In this document: positions 10,709 to 23,345 of the stretch, one piece after another
Position numbering within the stretch: position 1 is the stretch's first letter
Layout of the letters: the number at the start of each line of letters is the position of its first letter
NCBI GenBank assembly: GCA_964017195.1
Contig: CAXHKT010000132.1
Coordinates: 127,001-191,000 of the forward strand
Source: Siderastrea radians
Taxonomy: Eukaryota > Cnidaria > Anthozoa > Scleractinia > Rhizangiidae
Direction: 5' to 3'
DNA: 64,000 bases
Position numbers and translations under genes: made by a program
Notes under the pieces: generated by a model
Databases searched by the model: none
What the model was told of the DNA's origin: nothing
Seen by the model: only the letters and a program-made list of their open reading frames with translations

Positions 10709-11640
10709 CAGCCCAAAAACCAAGTATACCGTAAGAAGGAGCAGTTAAAGAAGAGGTGGTACAAATCTTCCGTATAGGTTCCACAAAATGGACACTTATC
10801 TGAATCGCTTATCTGAATCGCCTAGTGGTTTGTTTCATACCGTTATGTAAGTAATGTAACGTGTACGTGCCTTGCAATAAACGAACAAAAAAAAAAAGAA
10901 AAAAAAAGTATCCCGTACGAACGTTCTCCCAACAAGGTGTATGCATAATTTAAAGCGAGAAAAAAAGTTGTTTTTTGACTGGAAACTGAATTCTTGGAGC
11001 GAAAGAATTAACGCCCTGTCGGCTTCAACAACCCGCCACAGACATAGTGATTTTATATATAATTAGCTTTAGTTAGTTTATTTTAATCATCTAGTATAGT
11101 AACAGTTCTAGTTAGTAATTAATTAAATAATTAATTTTACTGTAAACATAAGAATTGTAATTTTAGATATTTAATTGTAATTTTAATCTTAAATTTAAAT
11201 ACACGACCCCACAAGCTTTTAGCTTTTATTATTATCGTGTTAAAATAAAGTTTTATCTATCTATCTAAAAGAATTACAGTTCTTTAGTATCGTGGCAACA
11301 GACCTCATTTTAAGGGGAACTTTTTAATGTAACAAACCCTGAGATAGGTTTCAGACTTTTTGTTTGCTGTACTTCCACTACTTGTCGACAGACGTACATT
11401 TCTTCTCTCTCACTTCCTATTCGCTCATACGTTCTTAACAACTACTGTACATGAAAACTCGTGTGTTTTACATTTCAGTCACGATGTCGTATGTCACTAC
11501 TGATGTGCGTAAAATCCCAATCTATTATTAAAAAATTAAAATAATGTACTGCACAGATAAGTGGATTTTTCGTATCGAAACATGCAAAGAGGAAACTATC
11601 GTAAACAAACCCACTAGCCTGAGTGTTACTTCAAATTGAT
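10709..11640. other. Intergenic, with probable LINE 3'-tail fragment at about 11040-11276
   Basis: Mostly non-coding and AT-rich. Near 11240-11276 the sequence AATAAAGTTTTATC is followed by repeated TATC units. This is the form taken by 3' ends of several non-LTR retrotransposon clades. No coding remnant is attached. An A-rich run lies at about 10889-10908. Confidence 0.4.
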
Positions 11641-11889
11641 TTATGTTTTCCCGCGAAAGAGCACTTGTAAACGGATTCAGGGTGTCGGTAAAACGCCGAC
11701 TCGGGTCGGGGTCGGGGTGGGGGCCCGGGGCCGGGTATCTCTTGTCGCGATTTGATCTGTTTTGTGCGACTTTTGATTCCTCAAATGAAATTTTGATCAC
11801 TGATTTTTGTTTGATTTATTTTGTTTTATTTTTGATTTCTGAAATGGGTTTTTGATTTCCAAAAGTTCTCCATTTGATTTCTCAAACAG

Positions 11890-12045
11890 TCAATGTAAGA
11901 CGTAGACTGTGGACTGCAGACCAGGGCCAAGCCAGGGGCAAAATGCAGACTGCAGACTAACTGTATAATGCAGAATAAAGATCGCAGACTAGGGGTAAAA
12001 TGCAGAACGATAATTACGGACTGCAGACCAGGGGAAAAAATGAGA
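11890..12045. repeat. Short minisatellite of GACTGCAGACCAGGGG-type units
   Basis: Variants of CAGACTGCAGAC and AGGGGYAAAATGCAGA recur three or four times with a spacing of about 45-60 bp. Confidence 0.6.
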
Positions 12046-12397
12046 GAAAAAACAACCGGAAATACGTCTGGTTTCGTAGAAGTTCGAAGAAATCTATTAA
12101 TGTTTGCAACATTTTTTCGCGTCCTAATTGGAAATTTTGTTTACTAATTGAGATTTAGAACAGTTTTTCCACCAAGGATTGTCGGGAATACGTTGTTCAA
12201 GAGTTTTGCTTCAACTTCAATCCGTAGATTGTTCAGAATTTGATCGGACTACGCAAAATAACCTGCGTAATGAGAGAATAAGCTCTGACGGGAATAAATT
12301 TAGAGCTAAATATCTCATTAATCGGAACCTGTAGTGTACCAAAAGATTGCTTTTTTTACGAATGAACTTTATTTTGCGAACTAGCCAAGGTAAAAGT

Positions 12398-12515
12398 CAA
12401 ACCCGCCGGCTACATGTAGTTCCCGGACGGTCACCCATCCAAGTACTAACCCCACCGAACAGGGGCTTAACTTCGCTCATCGTACGGACAGAAGAACTTA
12501 TGGTACCTTGATCAT
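12398..12515 (-). ncRNA. 5S-rRNA-like sequence (pseudogene or 5S-derived SINE head)
   Basis: On the minus strand the sequence contains GCGAAGTTAAGCCCC, GGTTAGTACTTGGATGGG and TGACCGTCCGGGAAC in the order and spacing of eukaryotic 5S rRNA. AGTTAAGC and GGATGGGTGACC correspond to the internal control region. The 5' third differs from canonical 5S, and an A-rich tail (GTAAAAAAAGC) lies about 50 bp downstream. That suggests a retroposed copy or a SINE3-type head rather than a functional gene. Confidence 0.7.
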
Positions 12516-12912
12516 GGACTAGTATCTAAGAATTCAGTTAGTTCAAATATTTACCTTTTGCTTTCCGTTTTCTTCTTTTTCCTGGTTTTTTAAAAATGCA
12601 TTTTGTACTTGAAAACAGTTTTGTGTAGTAGGAAACCAGAATTGCATCCTTCCGCCATGTTCGTAAAGGAGAACACGGGAAAGACTTCATGATTGACCAA
12701 GTGACCATTTTTGCTGGAAAATGAGCCAACCGAAGGAAGCTCAGGTCACATGCACAGTTTCATTTTTTACAAATTACTTTAAAGGATTTCTTTTGTATCC
12801 CAACAGATACTTTTTCGACCACAGGGAATCTATTTCCAAATAAATCGCAAAAAAATGGAAAAAAGACACCCCGAGCCCGACCCGACCCCGAGTCGGCGTT
12901 TTACTGACACCC

Positions 12913-13455
12913 CTCTCAACATGAACTAGAGTCGCCAAGGCTTACATGTAAGAAACAGCTCCTTGACGTCGTAACAGACCTCTCAAGAAGGAATTCAGAG
13001 TACTTTGAGTTGAATTTTATTTTCCCGGCGTTGTAATCAGATTTCATGGTCGAGTGAATTCTACGTATAGCAGTTACACTTGTCCCTGAAATCACTCGAG
13101 ACAAATTGTTGCAAAATTAGGAGCATTTTATGATGTTAAAGTTCTCTAAAAACTGGTTAAAAGATTAAGCTGTATTCTGTTCATACATATTCCGCTTCAA
13201 CAGCGCTCAAAACTGTAAAGCAAATAAAGTCAATAAACGCAAATGCTAGAAAAAGAAGAAAGAGGTAAATCCGATGTAAGCTAAACCCCTTAAAAACTTC
13301 ACTTATTCGGTTGTGTTTCAGAACAGGACAATCTTTCCGCTGTGAAGAAATGAAAGATGAAGACCTCGAAGGTAATTTTCGTAACTTGAACTTTTCGCCT
13401 TCCACCACAAAGGCAACTGAGTATCCTTTTGAACTTTTTCTTTTCATTTTATATA
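12913..13455 (+). repeat. Dispersed repeat X, copy 2
   Basis: Residues 12913-13250 match the reverse complement of 2815-3182. Residues 13280-13455 match 22865-23030 in direct orientation (shared CCTTAAAAACTTCACTTA and TTCGCCWTC..). It appears to be the fullest copy in the window. No coding function was recognised. Confidence 0.75.
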
Positions 13456-14045
13456 CAGTAGAACCCCGGTAACTGGAACTCTGAAGGGAAACGAAAAACA
13501 GTTCGAGTTAGCGGGTTTTCGAGTTATCGGGTTCGATTGAATATTCAATTTGAAATGTTAATAATTGATGGTTTACTGATTTTTCAGCACTTCAGTATAA
13601 GTACAGTGCAAATTAAACTTATCTCGTCAGAAACTGTAACAAGTTTATGCATCCTTATGATAATACAGTACTGTGAATGTAACTCAGTTACACTCACTCG
13701 GGAAATGACTGTCAAATACGTGATCTGTTCGTTGCACTAATTAAAATCAAATTGCTGTAGTGTTAGTTTTAGTGTTTTTACCGATAACACGACAATAAGA
13801 GCTAATTGGATAGTTGAAAGGGCATCCGTGGTGAGTTGCAAGAACCAGAATTCAAGTTATCGGAGTAAATTTTGATCAAGGGAAACGAAATTTAGTTCGA
13901 GTTAGCGGGGAATTCGAGTTATCCGAGTTCGAGTTAACCGAGTAAAAATGACCGAAAAGTGGGGTCAAATCCAAGGGAAATGGGACTTAGTTCGAATTAG
14001 CGGGGGAGTTCGAGTTATCCGAGTTCGAGTTACCGGGTTCAACTG
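13456..14045. mobile_element. Tc1/mariner-pogo type MITE (590 bp)
   Basis: The left end CAGTAGAACCCCGGTAACT and the right end AGTTACCGGGTTCAACTG are inverted, each flanked by TA (13454-13455 and 14046-14047). CAGT(A/T)GAACC termini with a TA duplication are typical of pogo/Tigger-like elements. The interior repeats TTCGAGTTA[TG]CGGG several times and has no transposase. Confidence 0.88.
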
Positions 14046-14761
14046 TAAATATAAATTGACTTATCATGAAAAGTCAAGAAAAAAATAAAAAGCTGATTAG
14101 GCCAACTTCCAGTTTGCCACGTCAAAAGACTTTCGCGATTCCTCCCACGCCATTGCCTAGAAGCTGGGCGAAAATTGAATCATATAAGAATGTCATGTAA
14201 TGCGACGGACGCATGTACGGCGCACGCGCCCGGTTGCCATGACCATGAAAAATTACCAGCATGCTGCTCAGTATAAGTATGGCGCTCCGCTCGAAAGCTC
14301 CGTTATGATGGGATTAAAAATTAACGCGCGTAAGCTAAATTTCGTGTCATTATATCTTAAGGCGATTCATGTCTTTCTGGTAATAAGAAGTAAAATTTTA
14401 AATTCCTGAGTTGAAATGATATAGTACACTTCGTATCCGAGAAAAGTAAGTAGCACTATTATTTTTTTCTTTCAGCATGACCCTAATTTCGGAATTACTC
14501 TCTGCTGTATTGTCTATATCAGTGTGAAAAGTACCTACCTACAGCTCTTGCTGTTACATTCCCTAATAATGCACCTGCAAAGTACAACACAATTGTTTAT
14601 ACCTTGTTCACCCGTCTGGGTGTTTTGAAACGTCAGTGACTTAAAAACTAGGGTTCATGCTCCGTCTTTGTCAAACGATAAATCTTATTGAATTGGATTG
14701 AGCAGGCCTTCCCTTGAAGTCAAGGTTTCCCTTTGTTCCCTTCGTGCCAGCAGATTCGGTA
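14046..14761. other. Non-coding spacer
   Basis: No exon, RNA or repeat with visible ends was recognised. Confidence 0.4.
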
Positions 14762-14765
14762 TTAA

Positions 14766-15576
14766 GGTTACTACGGACCTTCGCGGGTGTCCACCGGGAA
14801 AAAAATTCGTTTGCGCGCCATTTTAAAGCAAACCACGGGAAACTATATATCGTTGGAAAGCGTAATAAATGTAAATTTCGGAAAAAAATAGGAATCGCAG
14901 GTTTTTTAATTCCTCAAAAGAAAATTGGAAAAATGACCGCGAAAATGACCATGCGTCATTCAATCAAACAAATGAATTAATAGGGTACCAAAATTCGGGC
15001 AGATTTCTGTGAAATTTGGCCTGAGCATTCCTTAGATGTTGTGAAACAAAAATTTGTCGGGGATTTTTGAAATTTGTAATATTTCACCCGTGGTGATCTT
15101 TAATGCAATGCCCATCGCATATTGTTTGCAGCTCGAACTTGACAGATTAATTAAAAAATAACCAGTCAGAATATCGAAAAATGCTGACACACTTTTGATG
15201 ATTGGTCCTTTGTGATTAACACTGTGCAGTTATTTTGCCAATGTGCTTGGGTTTGACACCCCATTAATTCAATTGAACGACACATGGTCATTTTCGTGGT
15301 TGTTTGCGATTTTCTTTTGTGGAATTAAAGAAACTGGCAATTTATATTTTTTTCCGAAATTTACATTTATTACGCTTTCCAACGAAAGCGTAATAAATTT
15401 TTTCCAATTTTCTTTTGAGGAATTAAAAAACTGGCGATTCCTATTTTTTCCCGAAATTTACCTCTATTAAGCTTTCCAACGATATATAGTTTGCCATGCT
15501 TTCCTTTAAAATGGCGCGCTTACGAATTTTTTTCCCGGAGGACACGGGAGGACACCCACGAAGGTCCGGAGTAACC
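14766..15576. mobile_element. TTAA-flanked long-TIR MITE (811 bp)
   Basis: TTAA lies at 14762-14765 and 15577-15580. The ends GGTTACTACGGACCTTCG and its near-complement form the outermost part of inverted arms of over 150 bp. The right arm holds an internal tandem duplication of about 100 bp (15300-15400 and 15401-15475, phrase TTTTCTTTTG[TA]GGAATTAAA). TTAA duplications are characteristic of piggyBac-type transposition; the superfamily is inferred from the target site only. Confidence 0.85.
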
Positions 15577-15599
15577 TTAAATTGAAATTAAGACTTAGC

Positions 15600-18040
15600 T
15601 TTTTGATGACGGAGAAAACTCTCCAAGAAACAAGACGAGAAGTAAGCATTCGTAACCATTACGTATCGTAATTATGGCTTTAAGTTCCCTACCTGCTAAC
15701 AGAAGGTAAATAACCGCACACATGTTATCGAGCTGAAGTAGTTTGTACATGTCTTTCCAGTATGAACGTCTCATCTGAACTGAAGTTAATAATTTGACGT
15801 AGCAGCACCCTCTCTTGGAATAATTTATTTCAGTTTTCAATATCTCTTGTTAAACCTGCATGCTATATTTCTTTTTCAGTACTCTTAAACGTGTACTTTC
15901 GGATTGTACGGTGTTTGTTTCGTTTCAAAGGTGAGAATAAAGAAAAGTTGCTAAAACACCCTTTTGACTGAAAGCACAGTCATCGAAAATGTTACAACAA
16001 TTGTGCCAAAATAAATTGCTTTCTTTTATATTTACATGAAGAGGTTCTGATTACGGATGCCTGGCGTATGTACAAGATTCATCAGTTTCTGTCTGTTTCC
16101 GTATGTTAAATGCTGAAATAATGAGTATAACGAAGGTGAATAAATTCCTTTTATTTGTTCCAAACTTGAATCTTACTGTTTAAAAGGTCAAGGCATTGAA
16201 ACACGCTTACATCTGGTTCGTAATTTGTCTGGTTCGTAAGTTCTTAAAGTTATTTTGGGCCGAGACAAGTCCTCATTAAAAGCACCCTTAGGTGTAGCGA
16301 ATAATAAAGGTTGGTTTAGTCAAGTATACAAGTTTTGCTATTGTGTTTATTCTTAGGTTTAAGGCGCATGAGCAAGAGCAACTTTTCTGTGAAATTTCAT
16401 TTTTTTTCGTATATGAGAAGATTCTGGAAACTTTTACGTGTCAAATGTTTGGCGGGCCAGTTTTCGTTTGCCGTAAAAAAAAAATGGCTTGTATCAAATC
16501 TGCTCATGTAGATGGTTCGTCAAAGAAAACGTCTCAAATAGTATTATTTGTGGAAAGCCAATTATCAGACACTTCCTTAACACGTGTTTTCGGTCTTTTA
16601 TGGGCCTAGCTGAGTGATTTAGCCATTTTAGGCAATTACTCTGCTTTTCGAAACATTTTAACACTACAAGCCCTTATTTTCCATGGGCCATGCGAACCCA
16701 GTATTTTTTTCAGCTGGACGAATCTGGATGAATTTAAATTTCCGGCTAGGGTGTGGCAACGAATACTCGAGAGTACAATGTGCGTCTAGAAATGTTACAA
16801 AAATAAAAACAAAACGAAACAAAACAAAATGAAAAATCAAACAAAAACAGGAAAATTATCTTCGCACATTTAGATTTTAATATTGTTTTCACAGCGTCAC
16901 AAGTTTCACTTCCCCCTATTTTTGCCCAATTTTTGCAATTGCAGAGTAAGATCTCGATATTGGTATATTTGGTATGCATTCATACTCAAATCGGACTACA
17001 CTTAGCTCTACTACCAAGAAAATTTGTTTCTGAATCAGTGCCGACTCTACTGATTGGAAAGGATGATATCACCCATCTTCAAATCCATTCTTTGATGCAA
17101 ATGTTCAAGAAAAACAACTAATACTACGCCTAATTCTATTCCCTTTAAGCTTTTCTACAATGAACAGAAACGTGATTTATTGAAGTTCATGACTAAGCTT
17201 CCGCTGTACTTCTTTCAGGTTAAACTCACGGAGGTGCGCATACTAGAACTTATTTTGTTCAAACATAAGAATTTACATTATGAATACAAAACAGACCCTC
17301 CTCGTGTCAGCGGCATCGCTATTTGACTCCAAAGAGGAACTAAATTCTCATTTGGCAAGAAAGTCCTTCATGTCGTTTAGAAAAAAAAAGTATAAGTAAT
17401 ATATAGCCTAAACGCGGAGCCGCCAAGGAATAAACTGGTGTTTGTTTCTCAGAAATAGTCCTGAAACTTTTCGGTCTGAAATATATTTTGGGGCCTTTTT
17501 TTGGCTCGTTCGCTTTCGAAAAGTGTTTCTCAAAAAGCCCGGAAGTGTTCCGAATTGTCCTCCAATATTTTTGGGATCTGTTCTGTGAAATCAAGCTCGA
17601 AAGGTCATTCTAGAGGCTGAGCAAAGCTTGATTATTTTTTTTTCGGGCATCAGACTGAACACATATTTTACTCACGTCACGTTTTGCTTGGTTTTTGCAA
17701 TGTTTTCACATCCTGTCTTTAACTGTCAAGGCTTGTTAAATCTCCTTGGATTATTGGCTGTTCGCTTGAGTGAACTTGAAACGGCGCTCATTTACAACAA
17801 CAAAATCAAGCTTATTCTGAAATAAATGGGTTATCTTCATCGCGTTCGGATGTTAACAGATAACATGAACTGCTACTATTAGTCTGGTCAAACATTTACT
17901 CTGGCATTTCAATGGCATTTTACTGGGATTACCGGAAAGAAAGGATTTGGGGAGCTTCGAAGCACCTGTAAAAAAATTATCGAAGAAATATTGCGTAGGT
18001 TTTAGCAGCCGCGAAAAAATTCGAACACTTTGAGGAACAC
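15600..18040. other. Intergenic, nothing recognised
   Basis: Short ORFs only, with no domains. A-rich stretches occur at 16797-16850. No RNA gene or bounded repeat was recognised by eye. Confidence 0.45.
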
Positions 18041-18295
18041 ACATTACTTACCGGATAAAATAGCTTTAAACTCAAAACTGCTTCGCTTATAGTTACTTAT
18101 TAAGTAACCTTATATTTCGTTCTCTAACTTGAGACCATCGAGATTGAAAACAAACAAACAAACATGAAACATGCTTAACTCTATGGCATAAGTTTTGCGG
18201 ATGGAAATTGTTTGAAATTCGAGCGCTTTTAGAAATGCACACAACTGTTTTTGGAAGCTTTTCGGATATAATGGGTTTAAACCGACAACTGTTTC

Positions 18296-19872
18296 GCTTA
18301 TAGCGGAGCTCGCGGGGCACCATGGGTAAGAAAATTTAGTAACCCGTTGATTCGAAAAATTTTGGTTCTGACGTCAGCGTACGTCCGTCCGTCCGTCCGT
18401 CCGTACAGACTCTGGGGGAGGGTGACGGGAGTCCCAAGACAGCCTAAGCGGGGGAAGTGGAATGCCACTTTTTCTTGTAGCTGAAGTAAACAGCATGGCG
18501 GCTGGTTCCTCGTACGCTCGTCTTTCAATACGATAATTGTAATACATTCTTGGAATGAAGACTTGTAGCAGTTCATCATGAAAAGGAAAAGGATTGCTAT
18601 AATCTCGATGGCGCACATAGAAGATACTGGAGAGCTTGAAGGCAAGAAATCCTTGTTCGAGGACATACTTGTTTTTTCAAAGCTAAGGAGATATGGAAAG
18701 AACCCGGCGACTTTCGTTTAGATTTTCAAGGCCTTCTTTCAGTTCAGTTGTAAAGTATATTACAGATTTGAGTGTGGATTTACATTGTAAAAATTGTTTA
18801 ATTGAGCGACTTTACATGTTTAGTAAATTACGGTAATTTTCTTGAAGTGTTTTAAAAACTTGTTTAAAAATAGCTCGTAGTTCCCGTTTGCCGGCTTGCG
18901 AGTAACTTCACTCGAGGGGAAAATTGAATGCAGTTTGCTTTCCTAGGCAAACGAATGCTTCGTATGTGAATGACATTTCATGTTTTTGAAGGTTTCTTGT
19001 CCTTTTTCTGTGTTTATGCATTAAAGGAATTTTCATTAGTGAGCAATCTGATATTTAGGCTTCAGTTAACTTAAGCTTAATTAAGCTCAATTTCCTTTTG
19101 AACTTTAGTGCGTAATTTTCAATATTTTTCTTAGAGGAATTCTACTGTATTTTATTCGAAAAGTGGAAATCGTGACTATTCTAGACTGAGTCTGTGTTGT
19201 TTTTTTTCAATGTAGGTTGTTTTTCTTCGGCGACGCATATTGGGTTGTTTTAACTAATTCGTATTTATCGTATTTATTTAGTAGTCAACACCTGAAGAGT
19301 CGCTCTGTCGTCATTTTTAAGTTTATAGTCTTAGTGTAAAGTTCCTTATGTTTTTTGTTCAGTTGTGGAATATTTTATCTTCCTTATATTGTTATATTTT
19401 TTAGCTTCTCCATATGAAGTGAATGACATTTCTGTCCCAATTTAGCGACTAAACTTAGACTCGCCGTTTCAGTGAGTGAGTTCAGTGTGGCATGTTTTCG
19501 TGTTCGTTTTGTTTTTTGTTAAACCGCTAAGCCATTTCAGTGTGTGTTTAGTTACAGATCGAAATGAAATCGTTATTTAAGTAACTATAAGCAAAGCATT
19601 TCTCGTATTTTGTCTAATATGAGACTCTAAAAGCTTCCTAAAATTTAATAGTTCAGGGTGTATTCTTGAAAGCGCCCGATTAATACTTCGCGGTTGAAAA
19701 ACTTGTGCCATTTTCTCTTGATAATTATACGTGTGCTTGAAAGTTTCCGAAAACATTTTTCGGAGAATTTTTGCCAGTAAACGGTTTGATGCCGGGAAAA
19801 TATTATTTATTTTAGCAAGATAGATTTCGAGAAATGTTTCATGGTTAACAGAACTAAGCAGCCAGAGGGATG
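18296..19872 (+). repeat. Dispersed repeat R, copy 1 (1.6 kb)
   Basis: It starts TAGCGGAGCTCGC.GGCACC and ends with CATGGTTAACAG. The whole length matches 47438-48993 in direct orientation with scattered changes. A short (CCGT)n run lies at 18383-18401. The preceding 250 bp share TGGCATAAGTTTTGCGGATG with 20290 and TTTTCGGATAWAATRG with 22370, so the family may be longer or composite. No ORF is conserved between the copies. Confidence 0.8.
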
Positions 19873-20336
19873 CATTGGAATCAGTGAGAAATGTGTATTT
19901 GCATGGAAAAGTCTTTAAGTGGTTTTTTTTAGCAATTGTAGTTTTATAGGTACTCTTCTTGAACTCTATAAGCTAGCTTTCGAAAGAATGCTACAAGAAG
20001 AGCTGTCGGTGAAAGTTGTACTGAAGTCTTCTCTTTGATGAAAAATAAGCCAACTCACAGTTTCCTCAGCGGTCCGCATGTTTTCCCATGCTGTTTTTCA
20101 CCTCTTGGGGAATAACTGCACAACTAAAATTTACTGTATTTTACGGGCCAATTAGCATGAAAGAGAGACGTGGAGCTCCGCTTTTAGGCTAGGCTAAATC
20201 TGTATATTAGTTTCTTAAATAACTGTTATATTTCATTCTCTACTGGAGACCATCAAGAGCTAAAACAAACAAACACCAAACACACTTTAAATTATGGCAT
20301 AAGTTTTGCGGATGCGAAGTAAGCCTATTTAAACAA

Positions 20337-20491
20337 TAAACAATTATTGGACGAGGTTGAGCAAAATATCGTGATTTGTCAGTGGCGAGCAGATCAATTA
20401 TTTGCCGATGCCGAAGGCAGAGGCAAATAATTGATCTGCGATAACTAAATTCAATAACTAAATTCCGTTTTCGCCAATAATTAATTGTTTT
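20337..20491. repeat. Foldback element
   Basis: AACAATTATTGG is mirrored by CCAATAATTAATTG. Inside, GCAGATCAATTATTTGCC is mirrored by GGCAAATAATTGATCTGC around a short centre. Confidence 0.8.
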
Positions 20492-20603
20492 AAAACGCGT
20501 ACATCAACTGATTTACCAAAAAGTGCAACGTTCAATAGCAATTTTCACACTTTTTTCTTTAAATTTCTAAGTCAAACTCGCAGAAGTTCCGCACTTTAAT
20601 GGC

Positions 20604-21802
20604 TTACTTGCGTGCGAAATTATAAGTGCAGTTGTAAAAATTGTTCACAGTTTGTTGAGAATTTTGAATACTCATTTCGTTAAGAATAAATTCTTCTTGT
20701 GACGCTGTGAGAAGTGGCTCAGCCTGGGCCGCACTGACTGTAGTTTCTTCACTGCCACCAGCTGAAGAGGATGACATTTCCGCCTCCGACACCAACGCCA
20801 TCTGCTGATTGTTGTTGAGTGACCTTGAAATCGTCTCGGACATTTTTCTTTTGGTGCTCAAACTTGTTTGGGCCGCATAACTCTGGATACTACTTTCGCT
20901 CTTGTGACCTGACAGTACCATGATATGCCGGGCTTCGAAACCACAGTCGTCAAGAATAGTGATGGTAGTTGCTCTGATGGAGTGATTTGTGTAGGGATAA
21001 AACAATTCTGCAGCAGCAGATAAATTCTTCATCTTATCAGCAAGCGAGCGTTGACCGACGACCATGTTATCAAACCAAACTTTGTTGCTGTCTTTTACTG
21101 CTTTTGTCGGTCTCTGGAACAGGAAGAGGTTCTTTGGGTTTGAGATGAGACAGATATTTCTCAAATGACCGTACTGGGCACAAAGGTCCGCCGGTTTCAA
21201 ACATGGATTGTGTTTTTTGAGCTTCATCGTTTTCCCGGCGATTCTTAGTTAATTCATCTTTCACTTTACAAACATATCGCACCCCTAACGAGTCGGTCTC
21301 GATGCAGAAATCTTCTTTCTTCAACTCTCTCACATTTTGGCGGCCTCGTCTACAGAAGAAAAGCATAACTTCAAAGAAAACTTTATTCTGCAGTGTTTCT
21401 GGCTGAATTAAACTGAACAGCCCGCTTTGGTACAGCTTCTTTATATCATCGTTGCTTATCGGTGGTTTGTGCTGGGTTGGAGCTTTTCCTTCCTTCGCGT
21501 TTAAGCTCTAAAATTTCCGCTTGAAATACAGCGTTGGCTTCGGCGGAGTCTTTGATGATATCCATCTTTAGAGAGCTGAAAAATCGTTGGAGACCGAAAA
21601 GTATCGCCCCGAGTGAAGCTTTCGTGTACAGTTCGCCATTCTTTTTCCTGGCTTCGGCGTAGAACTTTCTTAGAACAGCTGCAAGTTTAACTTTCGACGT
21701 AAGAAGCTCCTTTTCGTCGACTTCTCTTTCTTCTAAATATTGTCGAAATACGCTTACAGCGACCTTAGTTGCTTTCTTGGTGTTATCGCTGTTTTTTTTC
21801 AA
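20604..21802 (-). pseudogene. Crypton-type tyrosine recombinase, frameshifted
   Basis: Three minus-strand frames together read as one recombinase. The N-terminal part (21446-21802) has the helical DUF3504/KCTD1-like pattern seen in Cryptons. The middle (21070-21366 plus upstream in-frame sequence) contains FFCRRGRQNVRELKKEDF, with the first catalytic Arg. The C-terminal part (20604-21227) contains HSIRATT (H-x-x-R), SGHKSESSIQSYA (His and the nucleophilic Tyr), and a Ser/Glu-rich tail. Members cut and rejoin DNA through a 3'-phosphotyrosine. Frame changes are needed near 21480 and near 21118, so this copy is unlikely to make the full enzyme. No ends of a mobile element were identified. A domesticated gene is less likely because of the two breaks. 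Confidence 0.83.
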
Positions 21803-22022
21803 TTAGACAATTAAGATCACTCTGTTAGCTCTGGAAATCTTGCCGCCATGGTGGAGTTTCAAACGTGGACTGAACAGGTGACTCAACTGCGCACGAGCAG
21901 AATTATTTGCAGCAAGACATCTTCGCACCGTAATGCGCATGAGCAGACAATTATCCTTAGGCAGTTATTTGCAGTGACGTAACCGTCTCTTGGCCAATTA
22001 AAACGCCGGATAAAATAACATG

Positions 22023-22175
22023 AATGATAATAGAGTTTATCTGTCGAAGGCACTATCGTGTGATAGGTTGCCCGAGGAAGTTTGATGTTCACATCCAATA
22101 ATATGAAGTTTGAACATCAAATGTCCGAGGAAACCTATTACACATAGGGCCTGAGACAGAAGGATTCTATTGCTT
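22023..22175. repeat. Foldback element
   Basis: GATAGGTTGCCCGAGG pairs with CCGAGGAAACCTATTACAC-type sequence. The centre GTTTGATGTTC pairs with GAACATCAAA. Confidence 0.75.
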
Positions 22176-22864
22176 TTATTGTACAACTTTAAATTTTGAG
22201 CGAAAATTGCCGAAGGGGGGCACTATGCGCTGCTAGGGGCCCGCTGAGGAGAGACACTATCGCGTCACGTGATCGACTTCGACCAATGGCAGCACGCCAA
22301 AATTTAGCGTTGTACTATAAATAAAGTTAGGCGCTTTGAGGAACGCACAAAACTGTTTTCGGAAGCTTTTCGGATAAAATAGCTTTAAACCGACAACTAA
22401 AAAGATTATTACTATTGAAAATTTCTAGGACAAGAAGGTCGACAATTGCACAAAGACATGGACCCGACAGTCAAAATTGAAAGCAATTGTTCGCCGTAAT
22501 CTCACTGAAGTGATACTTGTGCAGTTATCTTGCGACTGTGCTTAGACCTACTGTTATGAATAAACAAACACAAAATAATTAAATAATGGACAGAGAAATT
22601 GTTCTTTGAAAAAGTTTATTTGAAAACCCGTAAGTTTATACTTAAATGCAGTTCGCGTTATACTTCCAGCATCGTGGTTCGGTCCACGCGAGTGAAATCG
22701 GCTGAGCATGGCAAAATATTCGAGACTACATCAATCACAAATCTGAGCAAGTTTTCTAATAATTTTTTAAAGTCAAAAGTAAATGACACATTTCTAATGA
22801 CATAAATTAAATTTCCATTTCAAAGCGTAATTTCTTTGACCGTAATACTCAAAATCATGTACCT

Positions 22865-23030
22865 TAGACCCTTTAAAAACTTCACTTACTCGGTTTTGTA
22901 TCAGAACAGGGAAATCTCTCCGCCGTGAAGAAAACAAAGCGATGAAGTCCTTGGAAGGCAGCTTTCCTAACTTAAACTTTTCGCCATCTACAAGTATTCT
23001 TTTGAACTTTTTCTTTCTATTTATATATAT
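22865..23030 (+). repeat. Dispersed repeat X, partial copy 3
   Basis: Matches 13280-13455 in direct orientation, for example CCCTTTAAAAACTTCACTTA followed by a block containing CGGTT[TG]TGT. Confidence 0.7.
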
Positions 23031-23119
23031 TAGATGTTTTTCACAAGTTTAAAACTTCAGTACTGTCGAACAATCCCTTTTTTTTTTGTAAAAACTTAAG
23101 TTTTTAAAGAAACCTCTTT

Positions 23120-23345
23120 TTCAGAAGCGGCGATGGTCATGCCATTTCCCGCCAAGAAAAACAACGGTTGCCCAAAAGCACCGCGCAATTTCCCGCCAAG
23201 AAAAGATGGCATTCTCCCCTCCCCCTCCCGCAGAGTCTGTACGGACGGGCGAACGAACGCTGACGTCATAACCAAAATTTCTCGGATCAACAGGTTACCA
23301 AATTTGCTTAGCAATGAAGCTCTGCTGGCGGGCTCGGCTAATATA
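23120..23345 (-). repeat. Inverted fragment of repeat R
   Basis: The reverse complement carries the same CCGTACAGACTCTG, GACGTCAGCG and CAAATTTGGTAACC blocks as 18300-18420, in the same order. Confidence 0.7.

Larger units (their letters stand above)
11680..12912. mobile_element. Non-autonomous DNA element with G+C-rich inverted ends (1.2 kb)
   Basis: The left end GGGTGTCGGTAAAACGCCGA near 11680 is mirrored by TCGGCGTTTTACTGACACCC ending near 12912. Both ends continue into GGGTCGGGGTCGGG-type runs. No convincing target duplication is visible and no transposase is encoded. The element contains a minisatellite and a 5S-rRNA-like sequence. Confidence 0.75.

Noticed and set aside
18374..18666. 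Minus-strand ORFs of 80 and 122 residues
   Set aside because: They lie in dispersed repeat R, and the counterpart at 47.4 kb does not preserve the frame.
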